Positions 25,809 to 35,679 of a stretch of 64,000 bases of DNA are shown here, piece by piece. The DNA lies in the NCBI GenBank assembly GCA_002437245.1, contig DJOQ01000050.1, forward strand, positions 1-64,000. Direction: 5' to 3'. Below the pieces are notes generated by a model, which worked only from the letters and a program-made list of their open reading frames with translations, did no database searches and had not been told where the DNA came from. How positions within the stretch are numbered: the stretch's first letter is position 1; each line of letters starts with the position of its first letter. Made by a program: the position numbers and the translations under genes. Origin of the DNA: Ruminococcaceae bacterium UBA6434. GTDB taxonomy: Bacteria; Bacillota; Clostridia; Oscillospirales; Acutalibacteraceae.

Positions 25809-26630
25809 TTACTTCGGCAGCTTGTCTATTATGGGGGCGATTTCCTCGGTGTCGCAAAGCTCCACAGCGCCCTTATCCACAAGCGAAGCGATTTTGGGGT
25901 CTATCGGCAGGCGTGCGAGCACCGGAACGCCGAGTTCCTTTGCTACCTCGTCTATCTTGCTCTCGCCGAATATATTGTATTTCTTTTTGCAGTCGGGGCA
26001 CTCAAAATAGCTCATATTTTCGACAAGTCCGATTATCGGAACATTCATCATCTTTGCCATATTGTACGCCTTTTTGACTATCATGGTGACAAGGTCCTGC
26101 GGAGTTGTGACAATTATAATGCCGTCAACGGGCAGGCTCTGAAATACCGTCAGCGGAACATCGCCCGTGCCGGGGGGCATATCCACAAACATATAGTCCA
26201 CATCGCCCCAGAGAACCTCCTGCCAGAACTGATTTATTACGCCCGAAATAACGGGTCCGCGCCAAACTACGGGTGCGTCCTCTTTTTCGAGCAGTAAATT
26301 TATGCTCATTATCTTGATTCCGCTCTTGCTCTCAACCGGGAACATACCCTCGTCGCTGCCCATGGCGCGCTCGTGAATGCCGAATGCCTTGGGGATTGAC
26401 GGACCCGTGACGTCGGCGTCCATAACCGCCGTCTCATATCCGCGCGACTGTGACGCCGAGGCAAGAAGCGATGTGACAAGGCTTTTTCCTACGCCGCCCT
26501 TACCGCTGACAACCGCTATGACCTTTTTTATATTGCTGTAATCGTTTTGACGAAGCTTCATATCCTCCGCTTTTCTCTCGCTGCAGCTTTCGCCGCAGGT
26601 TGAGCAGTCATGTGTGCAACCTTCGCTCAT
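25809..26630 (-). CDS. Mrp/ApbC-family Fe-S carrier ATPase
   Basis: A 273-residue P-loop ATPase of the Mrp/NBP35 family, which carries or inserts iron-sulfur clusters. The deviant Walker A is SGKGGVGKSLV (about residues 43-53). An N-terminal Cys cluster, CTHDCSTCGESC, and a C-terminal CPDC pair could ligate a cluster. VDMPPGTGDVPLT is typical of the family. The ATG at 26630 follows GAGGA and overlaps the tadA stop by 4 bp. A longer start at 26693 would lie inside tadA and is rejected. Confidence 0.92.
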   Translation of the reverse strand: MSEGCTHDCSTCGESCSERKAEDMKLRQNDYSNIKKVIAVVSGKGGVGKSLVTSLLASASQSRGYETAVMDADVTGPSIPKAFGIHERAMGSDEGMFPVESKSGIKIMSINLLLEKEDAPVVWRGPVISGVINQFWQEVLWGDVDYMFVDMPPGTGDVPLTVFQSLPVDGIIIVTTPQDLVTMIVKKAYNMAKMMNVPIIGLVENMSYFECPDCKKKYNIFGESKIDEVAKELGVPVLARLPIDPKIASLVDKGAVELCDTEEIAPIIDKLPK

Positions 26631-27094
26631 TGTTTTTCCTCTTTTCTTTTTCCGCGGAGCTTCGCAAAGAAGTCCGAGAGAATTCTCCTGCAATCTTCCT
26701 CCATCACGCCGCCCTCGTATTCGGGGCGAAACGTAAACGGAACGTCAAATAAATTTATTTTTGAACCTGCCGCGCCGTTTTTTTCATCGTATGCGCCGAA
26801 CGTGACCTTTTCGAGCCTTGCATTTATAATCGCACCGGCGCACATGGGGCAGGGTTCGAGCGTTACGTACATTTCGCACCTCGGAAGCCGCCAGCCCGAA
26901 AGCGCGCGGCAAGCGCCGTCAATAGCTTCGATTTCGGCGTGGCACAGGGCGTTTTTGCCTTTTTCGCGGCGGTTTCTGCCTGTCGAAATAACCTCGCCGT
27001 CTCTTACTATTACGGCTCCCACGGGCACTTCGCCGTCAAGAAAAGCCTTTTCGGCTTCGAGTAAAGCCAGACGCATAAAATCATTTTTGTCCAT
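26627..27094 (-). CDS. tadA: tRNA-specific adenosine deaminase
   Basis: A 155-residue cytidine-deaminase-fold enzyme that converts the wobble adenosine of tRNA-Arg(ACG) to inosine. The zinc site is complete: HAE (catalytic Glu) and PCPMC. The N-terminal GEVPVGAVIV is also typical. It begins 1 bp after the CPBP protease gene ends and overlaps mrp by 4 bp, so the three genes form an operon. Confidence 0.95.
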   Translation of the reverse strand: MDKNDFMRLALLEAEKAFLDGEVPVGAVIVRDGEVISTGRNRREKGKNALCHAEIEAIDGACRALSGWRLPRCEMYVTLEPCPMCAGAIINARLEKVTFGAYDEKNGAAGSKINLFDVPFTFRPEYEGGVMEEDCRRILSDFFAKLRGKRKEEKQ

Positions 27095-27095
27095 A

Positions 27096-28154
27096 TCAGA
27101 ACTTAATATACATAGCCGTTTCCCACAAAAGCAGGCAAATTGCTATTATCATGGGGGCGGTTACTATAAACGCTCTCGCTTTTTCGTTTCGTGTGAGAAC
27201 TTTGCACTCGCCGGCGGCAAGTGGGTAAGCGTGCGAATAATTTTTAAAATATATGGCGGCGCAAACAATACCGCTTATCATTATCGCAAAAACAACGGTC
27301 ATTGTGATTACGGCAGCCGTGCTTTCCGAGAAGTTATCTATGCCTATCTGCATGATTATCGACGCAAGGTTGTTGAGGAAATGTATTAAAACGCCGGTCC
27401 ACATACTGCCAGTTACCGTAACGGCATAGCCTATGGCGATACCCGCTATAAATGCAAACGGTATCTGAACCATATTGCCGTGCAAGAGGGCAAAGACCAA
27501 TGCCGACATAATAATCGCAAACCAGTCGCCGTATTTACGCAGGGACTGCATAACCACACCGCGCATCGCAAACTCCTCTATGAGAGCCGGCAAAACGGCG
27601 GTTTTAACGATATACGGCAAAATTACCGACGCCGTTGTCAGCTTTATGCCGTCCTCAGCCATGGTAAATTCAATGCCGAAGAGGTTTTTAAAAATGTTTC
27701 CGAAAATGCTCGACGCATAACTGCCGGCTATACACGCCATAAGTCCGGCAAAAACGAGCAGGAAAAATACGGACGTGTTTTTGGCTGTTCCGAGCGGCAA
27801 AACCTCGGGCAAATCGCGCTTGGATTTTAAATACGCATAAGCCGAGAAAAACGGTACGCATATTATAAGCGCGGAATAAATCATATCAAAATATATGCTG
27901 AATACCGCGTTGCCCTTATATTCGGTCAAAAAGCCGGGGATTGCCCGCAAAAGCATGCCGAGTATCATGCTCAAAAGCGTAAAGCCGATAACCGCAAGGC
28001 CCACGGCAATGCTTACGCGCGAGATATTTTTCTTTTCCCTTTTCTTCTCCTGTGCGAGAGGGTCATATTGCCAATTATACGGTGGGGGAGGCGGATAGTT
28101 TCCGCCGGGCGGAGGGTAATTGCCGCCGTAATATCCGTTGTTGTTATAGTTCAT
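27096..28154 (-). CDS. CPBP-family intramembrane protease
   Basis: A 352-residue membrane protein of the CAAX protease/bacteriocin-processing (CPBP, Abi) family. A cytoplasmic N-terminus rich in Asn, Tyr, Gly and Pro (residues 1-30), then a Lys-rich stretch, precede about eight membrane helices. The catalytic motifs are present: EEFAMRG (about residues 192-198), FALLHGN (about 220-226) and HFLNN (about 257-261), giving the glutamate and histidines of the glutamic-type active site. The substrate is unknown. It is the first gene of the tadA-mrp operon. The N-terminal low-complexity region is unusual for the family. Confidence 0.85.
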   Translation of the reverse strand: MNYNNNGYYGGNYPPPGGNYPPPPPYNWQYDPLAQEKKREKKNISRVSIAVGLAVIGFTLLSMILGMLLRAIPGFLTEYKGNAVFSIYFDMIYSALIICVPFFSAYAYLKSKRDLPEVLPLGTAKNTSVFFLLVFAGLMACIAGSYASSIFGNIFKNLFGIEFTMAEDGIKLTTASVILPYIVKTAVLPALIEEFAMRGVVMQSLRKYGDWFAIIMSALVFALLHGNMVQIPFAFIAGIAIGYAVTVTGSMWTGVLIHFLNNLASIIMQIGIDNFSESTAAVITMTVVFAIMISGIVCAAIYFKNYSHAYPLAAGECKVLTRNEKARAFIVTAPMIIAICLLLWETAMYIKF

Positions 28155-28333
28155 AATTTTGCTTTTCCCTTCATAAGCAGGCGTTATCGGTTTTTAAAAA
28201 AACGCATTGTGTTCTGTTTTTCCTGCTTCAGTAAAGTTTTCGGCAGCGGACAGTAGTCCCCTGCCGAATTACTTTGTAATTATATATTGCAAAAGTAAAT
28301 GAAATGTTAATAAAGTTATAACTTTTTGCGGAA

Positions 28334-30949
28334 TTACCCGATTTCTGTCGGGTTTTCGCCTCTTTCGTCCGAGCCTTCCGTTTTTTCGGCTTCGGAGTTT
28401 TCCGTCGCGGAGCCGGTACCGCCATTTTCCGCCGCCGAATCGGTGTTTTCTTCACCGTTTTCCGCAGAGGCTTCTTCTGCCTCGTGCTCGGTTATCGAGA
28501 GCGTTACAACCTTTTCGCCCTCGTTTGTTTTCATAACGCGGACGCCCTTTGACGGACGGGCAAAAACGCTGATGTCCTTAGCCGGAATTCTTATTATAAT
28601 TCCGTCGGACGAAATCATAATAACGTCTTCGTCGTCGCCGACCATTGCAACAGCCGCAACATCACCGTAGGTTTCGGTATGGTAGTTGATAAGACCCTTG
28701 CCGCCGCGCGACTGAACACGGTAATTGTCAAAGTCGGAGCGTCTGCCGAAGCCCGTTTCGGAAACGGTGAGCACCTTTTTGTTTTCTTCGGGAACGCACA
28801 TACCGGCAATTTCGTCGCCGTCGGAGAGCGTAATCGCCTTAACTCCGCGTGCGGTTCTGCCTATACAACGCGCGTCCTTTTCTTCAAAGCTTATGCACAT
28901 ACCCTTTTTGGTTGCAATGAGTATCTGCTTTTCACCGTCGGTGAGTTTTACAAAACGGAGGCTGTCGCCCTCGTCGAGATTTATTGCGAATATGCCGTTT
29001 TTGCGGACATTCTTATATGCGTCAAGTTCGGTGCGTTTTATGATACCGTTTTTGGTGAGCATGCACAGATAGAGCTTTTCCGTGCCGAATTCGGGAACTC
29101 TTATCATGGCGGTGACCTTTTCATCCGCACCGAGCGGCAGAATATTGACAATATTCATACCCTTTGAATTACGGCTACCCTCGGGGATTTCGTAGCCCTT
29201 TAATCTGTAAACCTTGCCCTCCGAAGTAAAGAACATTATATAGTCGTGCGTGGAGCAGGTAAACATTGTCTCGGCAACGTCCTCCTCGCGCCTTGTCATA
29301 CCCTTTACGCCTCTGCCGCCGCGGTGCTGAGTCTGATAGGTGTCAACACTCTGGCGCTTGATGTAGCCGAGAGTTGTAAGGGTGAATACGCTGTTTTCGT
29401 TGGGAATAAGGTCCTCTATATCGACTTCGCCGCTGACATTTACTATTTCGGTTCTTCTGTCGTCGCCGAATTTGTTGCCGATTACCGACAATTCATCTTT
29501 TACAATCGAGAGCACTTTTTCGTCGGAGGAGAGTATCTCATTGAAATAGTTAATTTTTGACTGAAGCTCCTCCATCTCGTTGTGAATCTTCTGAATTTCG
29601 AGTCCGGCGAGCTGTCCGAGTCTGAAAGCGACAATGGCGGCTGCCTGAACGTCGTCAAAATCGAATTTTTCCATTATTGCAGTCTTAGCCTCTGCCTGAC
29701 CGCCCTTGCACGCGCGAATGGTGGCTATAATTTCGTCAACTATATCTATGGCACGCGCAAGACCCTCTAAAATATGTTCTCTTTCGAGCGCCTTTTTGAG
29801 GTCGAATTTTGTTCTTCTTATGATGACTTCTTTTTGGAAGTCTATATATTTTTCGAGAATTTGCTTTAATGTGAGGATTTTCGGCTCGCCGTCAACTATG
29901 GCAAGCAGAATTATGCCGTAGGATATCTGAAGCTGAGTATACGAATAGAGCTGATTTAAAATTACCTGCGGATTTGCGTCCCTTTTAAGGTCTATTTCCA
30001 TTCTCATACCGGCGCGGTCGGAGGAATAGTCGTTGATGTCGGAAATGCCCTCTATTCTCTTATCCTTGACAAGCTCCGCGATGCTCTCGATAAGTCTTGC
30101 CTTGTTTACCTGATACGGCAGCTCCGTAACGACAATTTTAAATCTGCCGTTCTTTTCGTTTTCGACAATTTCGGCGCGCGCTCTGAGAGTTACCTTGCCT
30201 CTGCCCGTTGCATAGGCGGCGCGTATGCCGGCTCTGCCCATTATAATGCCCGCAGTCGGGAAATCGGGGCCTTTTATGTGCTCCATAATTTCCTCAATTG
30301 TGGCGTCGGGATTATCTATAAGACAGCAGATGCCGTCAATTACCTCGCGCATATTATGCGGCGGAATATTTGTTGCCATACCTACGGCGATACCCGTAGA
30401 ACCGTTTACGAGAAGGTTCGGGAAACGTGACGGCAAAACTACCGGCTCGTTTAAACGGTCGTCGTAGTTTCTCATCATATCTACGGTATCTTTGTCGAGA
30501 TTTGTGAGCATTTCCATAGAAATTTTGCTCATTCTCGACTCTGTATAACGGTAAGCGGCAGGCGGGTCGCCGTCCACCGAACCGAAGTTTCCGTGACCGT
30601 CCACAAGGGGGTATCTCATTGAGAAATCCTGTGCGAGACGAACCATTGCGTCGTATACCGACGCGTCGCCGTGCGGATGGTAACGACCGAGCACGGAGCC
30701 TACCGTGTCGGCGCACTTTCTGTATGCCTTTTCGGGATACAGACCGTTTTCATACATAGTATATAAAATTCTTCTGTGAACGGGCTTTAAGCCGTCGCGT
30801 ACATCGGGGAGCGCACGCGACACTATGACCGACATTGAGTAATCGAGGAAGGATTTTCTCATTTCCTTGTTTATCTCGACATTTATGATTTTCTGGTCCT
30901 CAAGCGGCACGTATTCCGAATGATGCCCGGTATCTTTGTTTGTGCTCAT
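28334..30949 (-). CDS. gyrA: DNA gyrase subunit A
   Basis: An 871-residue breakage-reunion subunit of gyrase, which introduces negative supercoils. The DNA-cleaving tyrosine is Y135 in AAYRYTE. The quinolone region reads HPHGDASVYD (91-100): Ala96 replaces the usual Ser/Thr (E. coli Ser83), while the Asp at the E. coli 87 position is kept. The C-terminal pinwheel has GyrA-box-like QHRGGRG and QSRGGKG motifs, followed by an acidic, low-complexity tail of about 50 residues. It begins 12 bp after gyrB with an AGAGG ribosome site. Confidence 0.98.
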   Translation of the reverse strand: MSTNKDTGHHSEYVPLEDQKIINVEINKEMRKSFLDYSMSVIVSRALPDVRDGLKPVHRRILYTMYENGLYPEKAYRKCADTVGSVLGRYHPHGDASVYDAMVRLAQDFSMRYPLVDGHGNFGSVDGDPPAAYRYTESRMSKISMEMLTNLDKDTVDMMRNYDDRLNEPVVLPSRFPNLLVNGSTGIAVGMATNIPPHNMREVIDGICCLIDNPDATIEEIMEHIKGPDFPTAGIIMGRAGIRAAYATGRGKVTLRARAEIVENEKNGRFKIVVTELPYQVNKARLIESIAELVKDKRIEGISDINDYSSDRAGMRMEIDLKRDANPQVILNQLYSYTQLQISYGIILLAIVDGEPKILTLKQILEKYIDFQKEVIIRRTKFDLKKALEREHILEGLARAIDIVDEIIATIRACKGGQAEAKTAIMEKFDFDDVQAAAIVAFRLGQLAGLEIQKIHNEMEELQSKINYFNEILSSDEKVLSIVKDELSVIGNKFGDDRRTEIVNVSGEVDIEDLIPNENSVFTLTTLGYIKRQSVDTYQTQHRGGRGVKGMTRREEDVAETMFTCSTHDYIMFFTSEGKVYRLKGYEIPEGSRNSKGMNIVNILPLGADEKVTAMIRVPEFGTEKLYLCMLTKNGIIKRTELDAYKNVRKNGIFAINLDEGDSLRFVKLTDGEKQILIATKKGMCISFEEKDARCIGRTARGVKAITLSDGDEIAGMCVPEENKKVLTVSETGFGRRSDFDNYRVQSRGGKGLINYHTETYGDVAAVAMVGDDEDVIMISSDGIIIRIPAKDISVFARPSKGVRVMKTNEGEKVVTLSITEHEAEEASAENGEENTDSAAENGGTGSATENSEAEKTEGSDERGENPTEIG

Positions 30950-30961
30950 ATTCTACCTCTT

Positions 30962-32935
30962 TTATATATCAAGATTCTGAACGAATTTCGCGTTTTTCTC
31001 AATGAATTCACGTCTCGGCTCAACCTTGTCGCCCATTAAAACGGAGAAGGTCTCGTCCGCCTCCATGGCATCCTCAAGATTTACCCTGAGCATAGTTCTG
31101 TATTTCGGGTCCATTGTTGTCTCCCAAAGCTGCTGCGAATCCATTTCGCCGAGACCCTTATAGCGCTGAACGTCACAGCTGCCGCCGAGCTCCGCTATTT
31201 TTTCGTCACGCTCTTCGTCGGAGAAAGCGTAGAAGTGCTTTTTGCCCTTTGATACCTTAAAGAGCGGCGGCTGAGCTATATAGACATAGCCGTGTTCTAT
31301 AAGCGGACGCATATATCTGAAAAAGAAAGTCAAAAGAAGAGTTCTGATGTGCGCGCCGTCAACATCGGCATCCGCCATTAAAACTATCTTGTGATAACGC
31401 AGCTTTGTGATGTCGAAGTCGTCGCCTATGCCGGTGCCGAGAGCCAAAATTACGGGTGTTAATTTTTCGTTGCCTATTACCTTGTCAACTCTTGCCTTTT
31501 CAACATTGAGCATCTTGCCCCAAAGAGGAAGAATTGCCTGTGTGTTTCTGTCTCTGCCGCCCTTTGCGGAGCCGCCTGCGGAATCACCCTCGACGATGTA
31601 AAGCTCGGTATTTTCGGGATTTTTGTCAGTGCAGTCCGCAAGCTTGCCGGGGAGAGAGTTGCTCTCAAGCGCGGATTTTCTGCGCGCATTGTCCCTCGCT
31701 TTTCTTGCCGCCTCGCGCGCCCTTGAGGCGTCGAGTGATTTATTGAGTATGGTTCTTGCCGTAGATGGATTTTCTTCAAGATAAGTCATCAGCTTATCAT
31801 AGAGCATTTTTGAAACAAGACCCGTTATCTCGGTGTTTCCGAGCTTGCCTTTGGTCTGACCCTCAAACTGCGCCTCGGTAAGCTTTACGCTTATAACCGC
31901 GGTAAGACCCTCTCTTACGTCGTCGCCGGAGAGCTTTTTGTCGCTGTCCTTTATGAGATTGAATTTTTTGCCGTAATCGTTGAAAACTCTTGTAAGTGCG
32001 GTTTTAAAGCCCAGCTCGTGAGTACCGCCGTCTATTGTGCGGACGTCGTTTGCAAAGCTCAATATTATCTCGTTGTAGCCGTCGTTATAAGACATTGCCA
32101 CTTCCGCGCTGCGGTCGCCGTCAACAACCGAAAAGTGCATTATATCTTCGTGAAGAGGCGTAAGTCCGCGGCTTTTGTTGATGTAATCCACAAAGCTTCT
32201 GATACCGCCCGCATAGCAGTATACTTCGCTTACTATATTGTCCTCGTCACGCTTGTCCGTAAGAGAAATGGAAAGTCCGGCATTCAAAAACGCCTGCTCT
32301 CTGAGTCTCTTTTGAAGCGTCTCGAAATCATATACCGTAGTTTCGGTGAATATTTCGGGGTCGGCTTTGAATTTAATAAACGTGCCCGTCTCGTTTGTGT
32401 CGCCGATTATTTCAAGTTCGCTCTTTACGTCGCCGCGCTCAAAACGCTGGTGATATATGTGACCCTGCCTGCTGACCTCGATTTCGAACCACTCGGAAAG
32501 AGCGTTAACTACCGACGAACCGACGCCGTGCAGACCGCCCGAAACCTTGTAGCCGCTGCCGCCGAATTTACCGCCGGCGTGGAGTACCGTTAAAACTACC
32601 GTTACGGCAGGCAGTCCCTCTTCTTCGTTGATGTCAACGGGGATACCGCGTCCGTTATCTCTGACGGTAATTACGTCTCCGGGCAAAATTTCAACCTCGA
32701 TATGAGTGCAGTAGCCCGCAAGAGCCTCGTCTATGGAGTTATCGACAATCTCATATACAAGGTGGTGAAGACCTCTCGGTCCCGTTGAGCCGATATACAT
32801 ACCGGGTCTTTTTCTTACAGCCTCAAGTCCCTTTAAAACCTGAATCTGCTCGGCACCGTATTCCTCGGTAACGACGGTATCCATTACCTCGTCGTTTTTT
32901 TCCTCGTTTATGTTTTCGTTGTTTTCGCTGAACAT
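30962..32935 (-). CDS. gyrB: DNA gyrase subunit B
   Basis: A 657-residue ATPase subunit of gyrase. The GHKL ATPase domain has EAVRKRPGMYIGST, EIVDNSIDEA and DNGRGIPV; the TOPRIM domain has IVEGDSAGGSAK and DADVDGAHIR; and the C-terminus has QRYKGLGEM. A short acidic N-terminal extension of about 25 residues precedes the core. The Toprim stretch reads AILPLWGK, with Trp where many GyrB proteins have Arg. GGAGG precedes the ATG. It is co-transcribed with gyrA. Confidence 0.98.
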   Translation of the reverse strand: MFSENNENINEEKNDEVMDTVVTEEYGAEQIQVLKGLEAVRKRPGMYIGSTGPRGLHHLVYEIVDNSIDEALAGYCTHIEVEILPGDVITVRDNGRGIPVDINEEEGLPAVTVVLTVLHAGGKFGGSGYKVSGGLHGVGSSVVNALSEWFEIEVSRQGHIYHQRFERGDVKSELEIIGDTNETGTFIKFKADPEIFTETTVYDFETLQKRLREQAFLNAGLSISLTDKRDEDNIVSEVYCYAGGIRSFVDYINKSRGLTPLHEDIMHFSVVDGDRSAEVAMSYNDGYNEIILSFANDVRTIDGGTHELGFKTALTRVFNDYGKKFNLIKDSDKKLSGDDVREGLTAVISVKLTEAQFEGQTKGKLGNTEITGLVSKMLYDKLMTYLEENPSTARTILNKSLDASRAREAARKARDNARRKSALESNSLPGKLADCTDKNPENTELYIVEGDSAGGSAKGGRDRNTQAILPLWGKMLNVEKARVDKVIGNEKLTPVILALGTGIGDDFDITKLRYHKIVLMADADVDGAHIRTLLLTFFFRYMRPLIEHGYVYIAQPPLFKVSKGKKHFYAFSDEERDEKIAELGGSCDVQRYKGLGEMDSQQLWETTMDPKYRTMLRVNLEDAMEADETFSVLMGDKVEPRREFIEKNAKFVQNLDI

Positions 32936-32973
32936 ACAAAACCTCCGTCAGTTATACAAAATCCGAATAAATT

Positions 32974-33231
32974 TTACAGGATTTTCTGTTTTAATCTCTT
33001 AAATATCGTACTCGTTGAAAACGGTGATATATATACCTTTCTCTGCCCGTCTTTTACCTTTACCACAAAGGATTTCGGCAAATCGTATGACACCGTTTCG
33101 CACTCTTTGCTTTTTTCCGCGTAATTTATATATTCGCGCGAAGCCTTGCTCACGGTTGTGTTGTCAAGGTCAAATATACCGAGTATTCCGTCCGTTGTGA
33201 TTGCCTTTTCCTGGCTTATCAGAATATACAT
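32974..33231 (-). CDS. remB: RemB/YaaB-type extracellular matrix regulator
   Basis: An 85-residue protein matching the RemB (YaaB) family, found between recF and gyrB in many Firmicutes. The start MYILISQEKAI and the GIFDLDNTTVS segment are typical. Relatives regulate biofilm matrix genes, and the related RemA binds DNA; a matching role here is inferred. The ATG at 33231 overlaps the recF stop by one base (TAATG). A longer start inside recF is not needed. Confidence 0.85.
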   Translation of the reverse strand: MYILISQEKAITTDGILGIFDLDNTTVSKASREYINYAEKSKECETVSYDLPKSFVVKVKDGQRKVYISPFSTSTIFKRLKQKIL

Positions 33232-34322
33232 TATATTTCTCCGCCGTCTTTGATGTGGAAGGTCTTGCCCTCGCACAGTCTTAAAACGGTATTCGGGTCG
33301 CAGCAGGTTATAAAAACCTGCCTGCCGCTTATATTATTTAGGATATAATCCTGCCTTTTCAAATCAAGCTCGCTCATAACGTCGTCAAGAAGTATTACCG
33401 GCTCTTCGCCCGTGATTTCTTTTATGATTTCCGATTCGCTGAGCTTTAAAGAGAGCGCCGAAGAGCGCTGCTGCCCCTGTGAGCCGAAGCTGCGCGCCGA
33501 CAAGCCGTCGATTTTAATATCAAGGTCGTCTCTGTGAGGGCCTATCGACGTTATCTTGTTGTAAATATCGTCGCGCCGCGTCTCTCTGAGTCTGTTTAAG
33601 AGAAAATCCTTTATTTCGTACGGGTCGTCGGAATACACCTTTGCGTTGTCGGTGTATTCTACGCTCATTTTTTCTTTGCCGCCCGACAGCCCGTCATATA
33701 TTTTTGCGGAAAATTCGCTTAAAAGAGAGGTATATTTAATTCGCTCCGATATTACCGCCGCACCGTATGACGAAAGCTTTTCGTCCCAGGCGTCAAGCGT
33801 GTCGTAAAGCTCGCTGTGAAACTGAATGTCTTTTAAAAGAGCGTTTCTCTGAAAAAGGGTATGCGTGTATTTTGCGAGCGCCTTTGCGTAATACGGCTTT
33901 ATTTCGCACAGCGCCGTATCAAGAAATTTTCTTCTGAAAACAGGCCCGTCTTTTACAAGCGACAGATGCGACGGAGAAAATATAACCGCGTAAAATTCGC
34001 CTATAAGCTCCGCAGGGGAACGAAGAGTTACTCCGTTTTTCATGGCGGTGCGCTTTTTATCTATATATATTACCGCCGACTGCTCGCGCCCTTTTGCAAA
34101 AAATTTCATCTCGTTTTTCGCGAACGACGCGCCGAATCTTACAAGCTCCTTATCTCTTTTTGAGCGGAAACTTTTACAGCCCGTAAAAAGCCATATGCTC
34201 TCAAGCAGATTGGTTTTTCCCTGAGCGTTTTCTCCGTAAATGACGTTTACGCTCTCGGAGGGGGTAATATTCATTTTTTCAATGTTTCTGTAATCCGCGA
34301 CCGAAAGCTCTTTTACCGTCAT
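33231..34322 (-). CDS. recF: DNA replication and repair protein RecF
   Basis: A 363-residue SMC-like ATPase that helps load RecA at single-strand gaps. The Walker A is YGENAQGKTNLLESI (about residues 29-43). The signature region includes SFGSQGQQRSSALSLKL, and the Walker B is VILLDDVMSELD. It overlaps yaaA by 4 bp and remB by one base, so it is translationally coupled within the dnaN-gyrA cluster. Confidence 0.96.
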   Translation of the reverse strand: MTVKELSVADYRNIEKMNITPSESVNVIYGENAQGKTNLLESIWLFTGCKSFRSKRDKELVRFGASFAKNEMKFFAKGREQSAVIYIDKKRTAMKNGVTLRSPAELIGEFYAVIFSPSHLSLVKDGPVFRRKFLDTALCEIKPYYAKALAKYTHTLFQRNALLKDIQFHSELYDTLDAWDEKLSSYGAAVISERIKYTSLLSEFSAKIYDGLSGGKEKMSVEYTDNAKVYSDDPYEIKDFLLNRLRETRRDDIYNKITSIGPHRDDLDIKIDGLSARSFGSQGQQRSSALSLKLSESEIIKEITGEEPVILLDDVMSELDLKRQDYILNNISGRQVFITCCDPNTVLRLCEGKTFHIKDGGEI

Positions 34323-34576
34323 TTTCTTATGACCTCGTAATATTTTCCATCAAAGCTGAATTCGTCCCCGTCACGGAGCTTTTTGCCCCTTTGAACGCAG
34401 ACTTCGCCGTTAACTCTGACTTCGCCGTCCTGTATTATCATTTTTGCGATACCGCCCGAGCCCACGGCGTCACAAAGCTTGAGTGCCGCGTCAAGGCGTA
34501 TAAAATCGGTATCTATAAATATTTGTTTTACTTTTTTTTCGGCAACCTTTGCCTTAATTTTAATTACTTTTTTCAT
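34319..34576 (-). CDS. yaaA: S4-domain RNA-binding protein YaaA
   Basis: An 85-residue protein consisting mostly of an S4 RNA-binding domain: FIRLDAALKLCDAVGSGG then GEVRVNGEVCVQRGKKLRDG. It has the standard position between dnaN and recF. The family has been linked to ribosome assembly, but the exact role is not settled. It overlaps both dnaN and recF by 4 bp. An N-terminal Lys-rich stretch may contact RNA. Confidence 0.93.
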   Translation of the reverse strand: MKKVIKIKAKVAEKKVKQIFIDTDFIRLDAALKLCDAVGSGGIAKMIIQDGEVRVNGEVCVQRGKKLRDGDEFSFDGKYYEVIRK

Positions 34577-35679
34577 TCTGTTTTAAGCCTTACGGGTAAG
34601 ATTAAGAATAAGAAGCTGTCGCCGTCCGTCGGTACTATTATTATGGGGTGAACGGGGCTTGAAAGCTTTATTATCACTTCGTCGGTGTCGCAAACTCTGA
34701 GAGCGTCAAGCAAAAACTTATTGTTAAAGCCCATTTCAAGCTTTTCGCCGTTCATTTCGGCGGGAACTTTGTCGTTTGCCGAGCCGAGAACGGTGACGCT
34801 GGAAATTTTTATCATATCCTTATCAAAAATACATCTGATAGGGCTTTTTGCTCTGTCGGTTATAATAAGAGACGTTCTCTCTATACTGTTTATGAAGTTT
34901 CTGACGTTTACTTTTACCGTTCCCGTCGTGTTGCCCGAAATTGCGGCTTTGTAGTTTAAAAATTCACCGTCAAGAAGACGTGAAACTATATCGTAATCGC
35001 CTATTTTAAAGGTTATGTGCCTCTTGCCTATGCTCATGGATATTTTTCCGTCCTCGCCGGCAGATAGCTTTAATACCTCGTTAAGCGTTTTTTTCGGGAC
35101 TACAAATATCTTTTCGTCGCCCGCATAGTCGATTTTTTCATTTCTTATCGCAAGGCGGAAGCCGTCAACCGCAACAAGGCGGATATTGTTGTCGCCTATC
35201 TCGAATCTGACGCCGGTATGTACTATTTTTGCGTCGTTTTCGGCTGTCGCAAAAATGGTTTTTCTTATCATATCTTTTAAAAGCTCACTGTCGATAACAA
35301 CGGGGAAACCGCCGTTTACCGAGGGCAACTCGGGATATTCCGCGGAGCTTGTGCCGACAAGCGTAAATTCCGCCTCACCGCTCTTTATTTTGCAGGAAAG
35401 TCTTTCGTCGGCTTCAAAAGAAACTCTGTCCTCGGGAAGATTTCTCAGAATGTCGCAGAGAATTTTGGCGTTTAATATAATGCTGCCGTTTTCTCTGACA
35501 TCGGCGTCCGTCGAAGTTATCATTCCGACTTCAAGATCGTATCCCGTGAGAGTTACCGTGTTTCCCTCCGCCTTAATCATAATGCCCTCAAGAGACGGTA
35601 TTGATGTTTTTTGAGAAACGGCTCTCTGAACATTTGAACATATATCGGAGAGGATATGTGTGCTGCATTCAAATTTCAT
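34573..35679 (-). CDS. dnaN: DNA polymerase III beta subunit (sliding clamp)
   Basis: A 368-residue protein that forms the ring-shaped processivity clamp. The three repeated clamp domains are recognisable, with TLTGYDLEVG in domain 1, FRLAIRNEKI in domain 2, and the C-terminal end HPIIIVPTDGDSFLFLILPVRL typical of the hydrophobic protein-binding pocket (reported as HPIIIVP and FLILPVR). AAAGGA precedes the ATG. It follows dnaA after a 206-bp gap and overlaps yaaA by 4 bp. Confidence 0.97.
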   Translation of the reverse strand: MKFECSTHILSDICSNVQRAVSQKTSIPSLEGIMIKAEGNTVTLTGYDLEVGMITSTDADVRENGSIILNAKILCDILRNLPEDRVSFEADERLSCKIKSGEAEFTLVGTSSAEYPELPSVNGGFPVVIDSELLKDMIRKTIFATAENDAKIVHTGVRFEIGDNNIRLVAVDGFRLAIRNEKIDYAGDEKIFVVPKKTLNEVLKLSAGEDGKISMSIGKRHITFKIGDYDIVSRLLDGEFLNYKAAISGNTTGTVKVNVRNFINSIERTSLIITDRAKSPIRCIFDKDMIKISSVTVLGSANDKVPAEMNGEKLEMGFNNKFLLDALRVCDTDEVIIKLSSPVHPIIIVPTDGDSFLFLILPVRLKTE

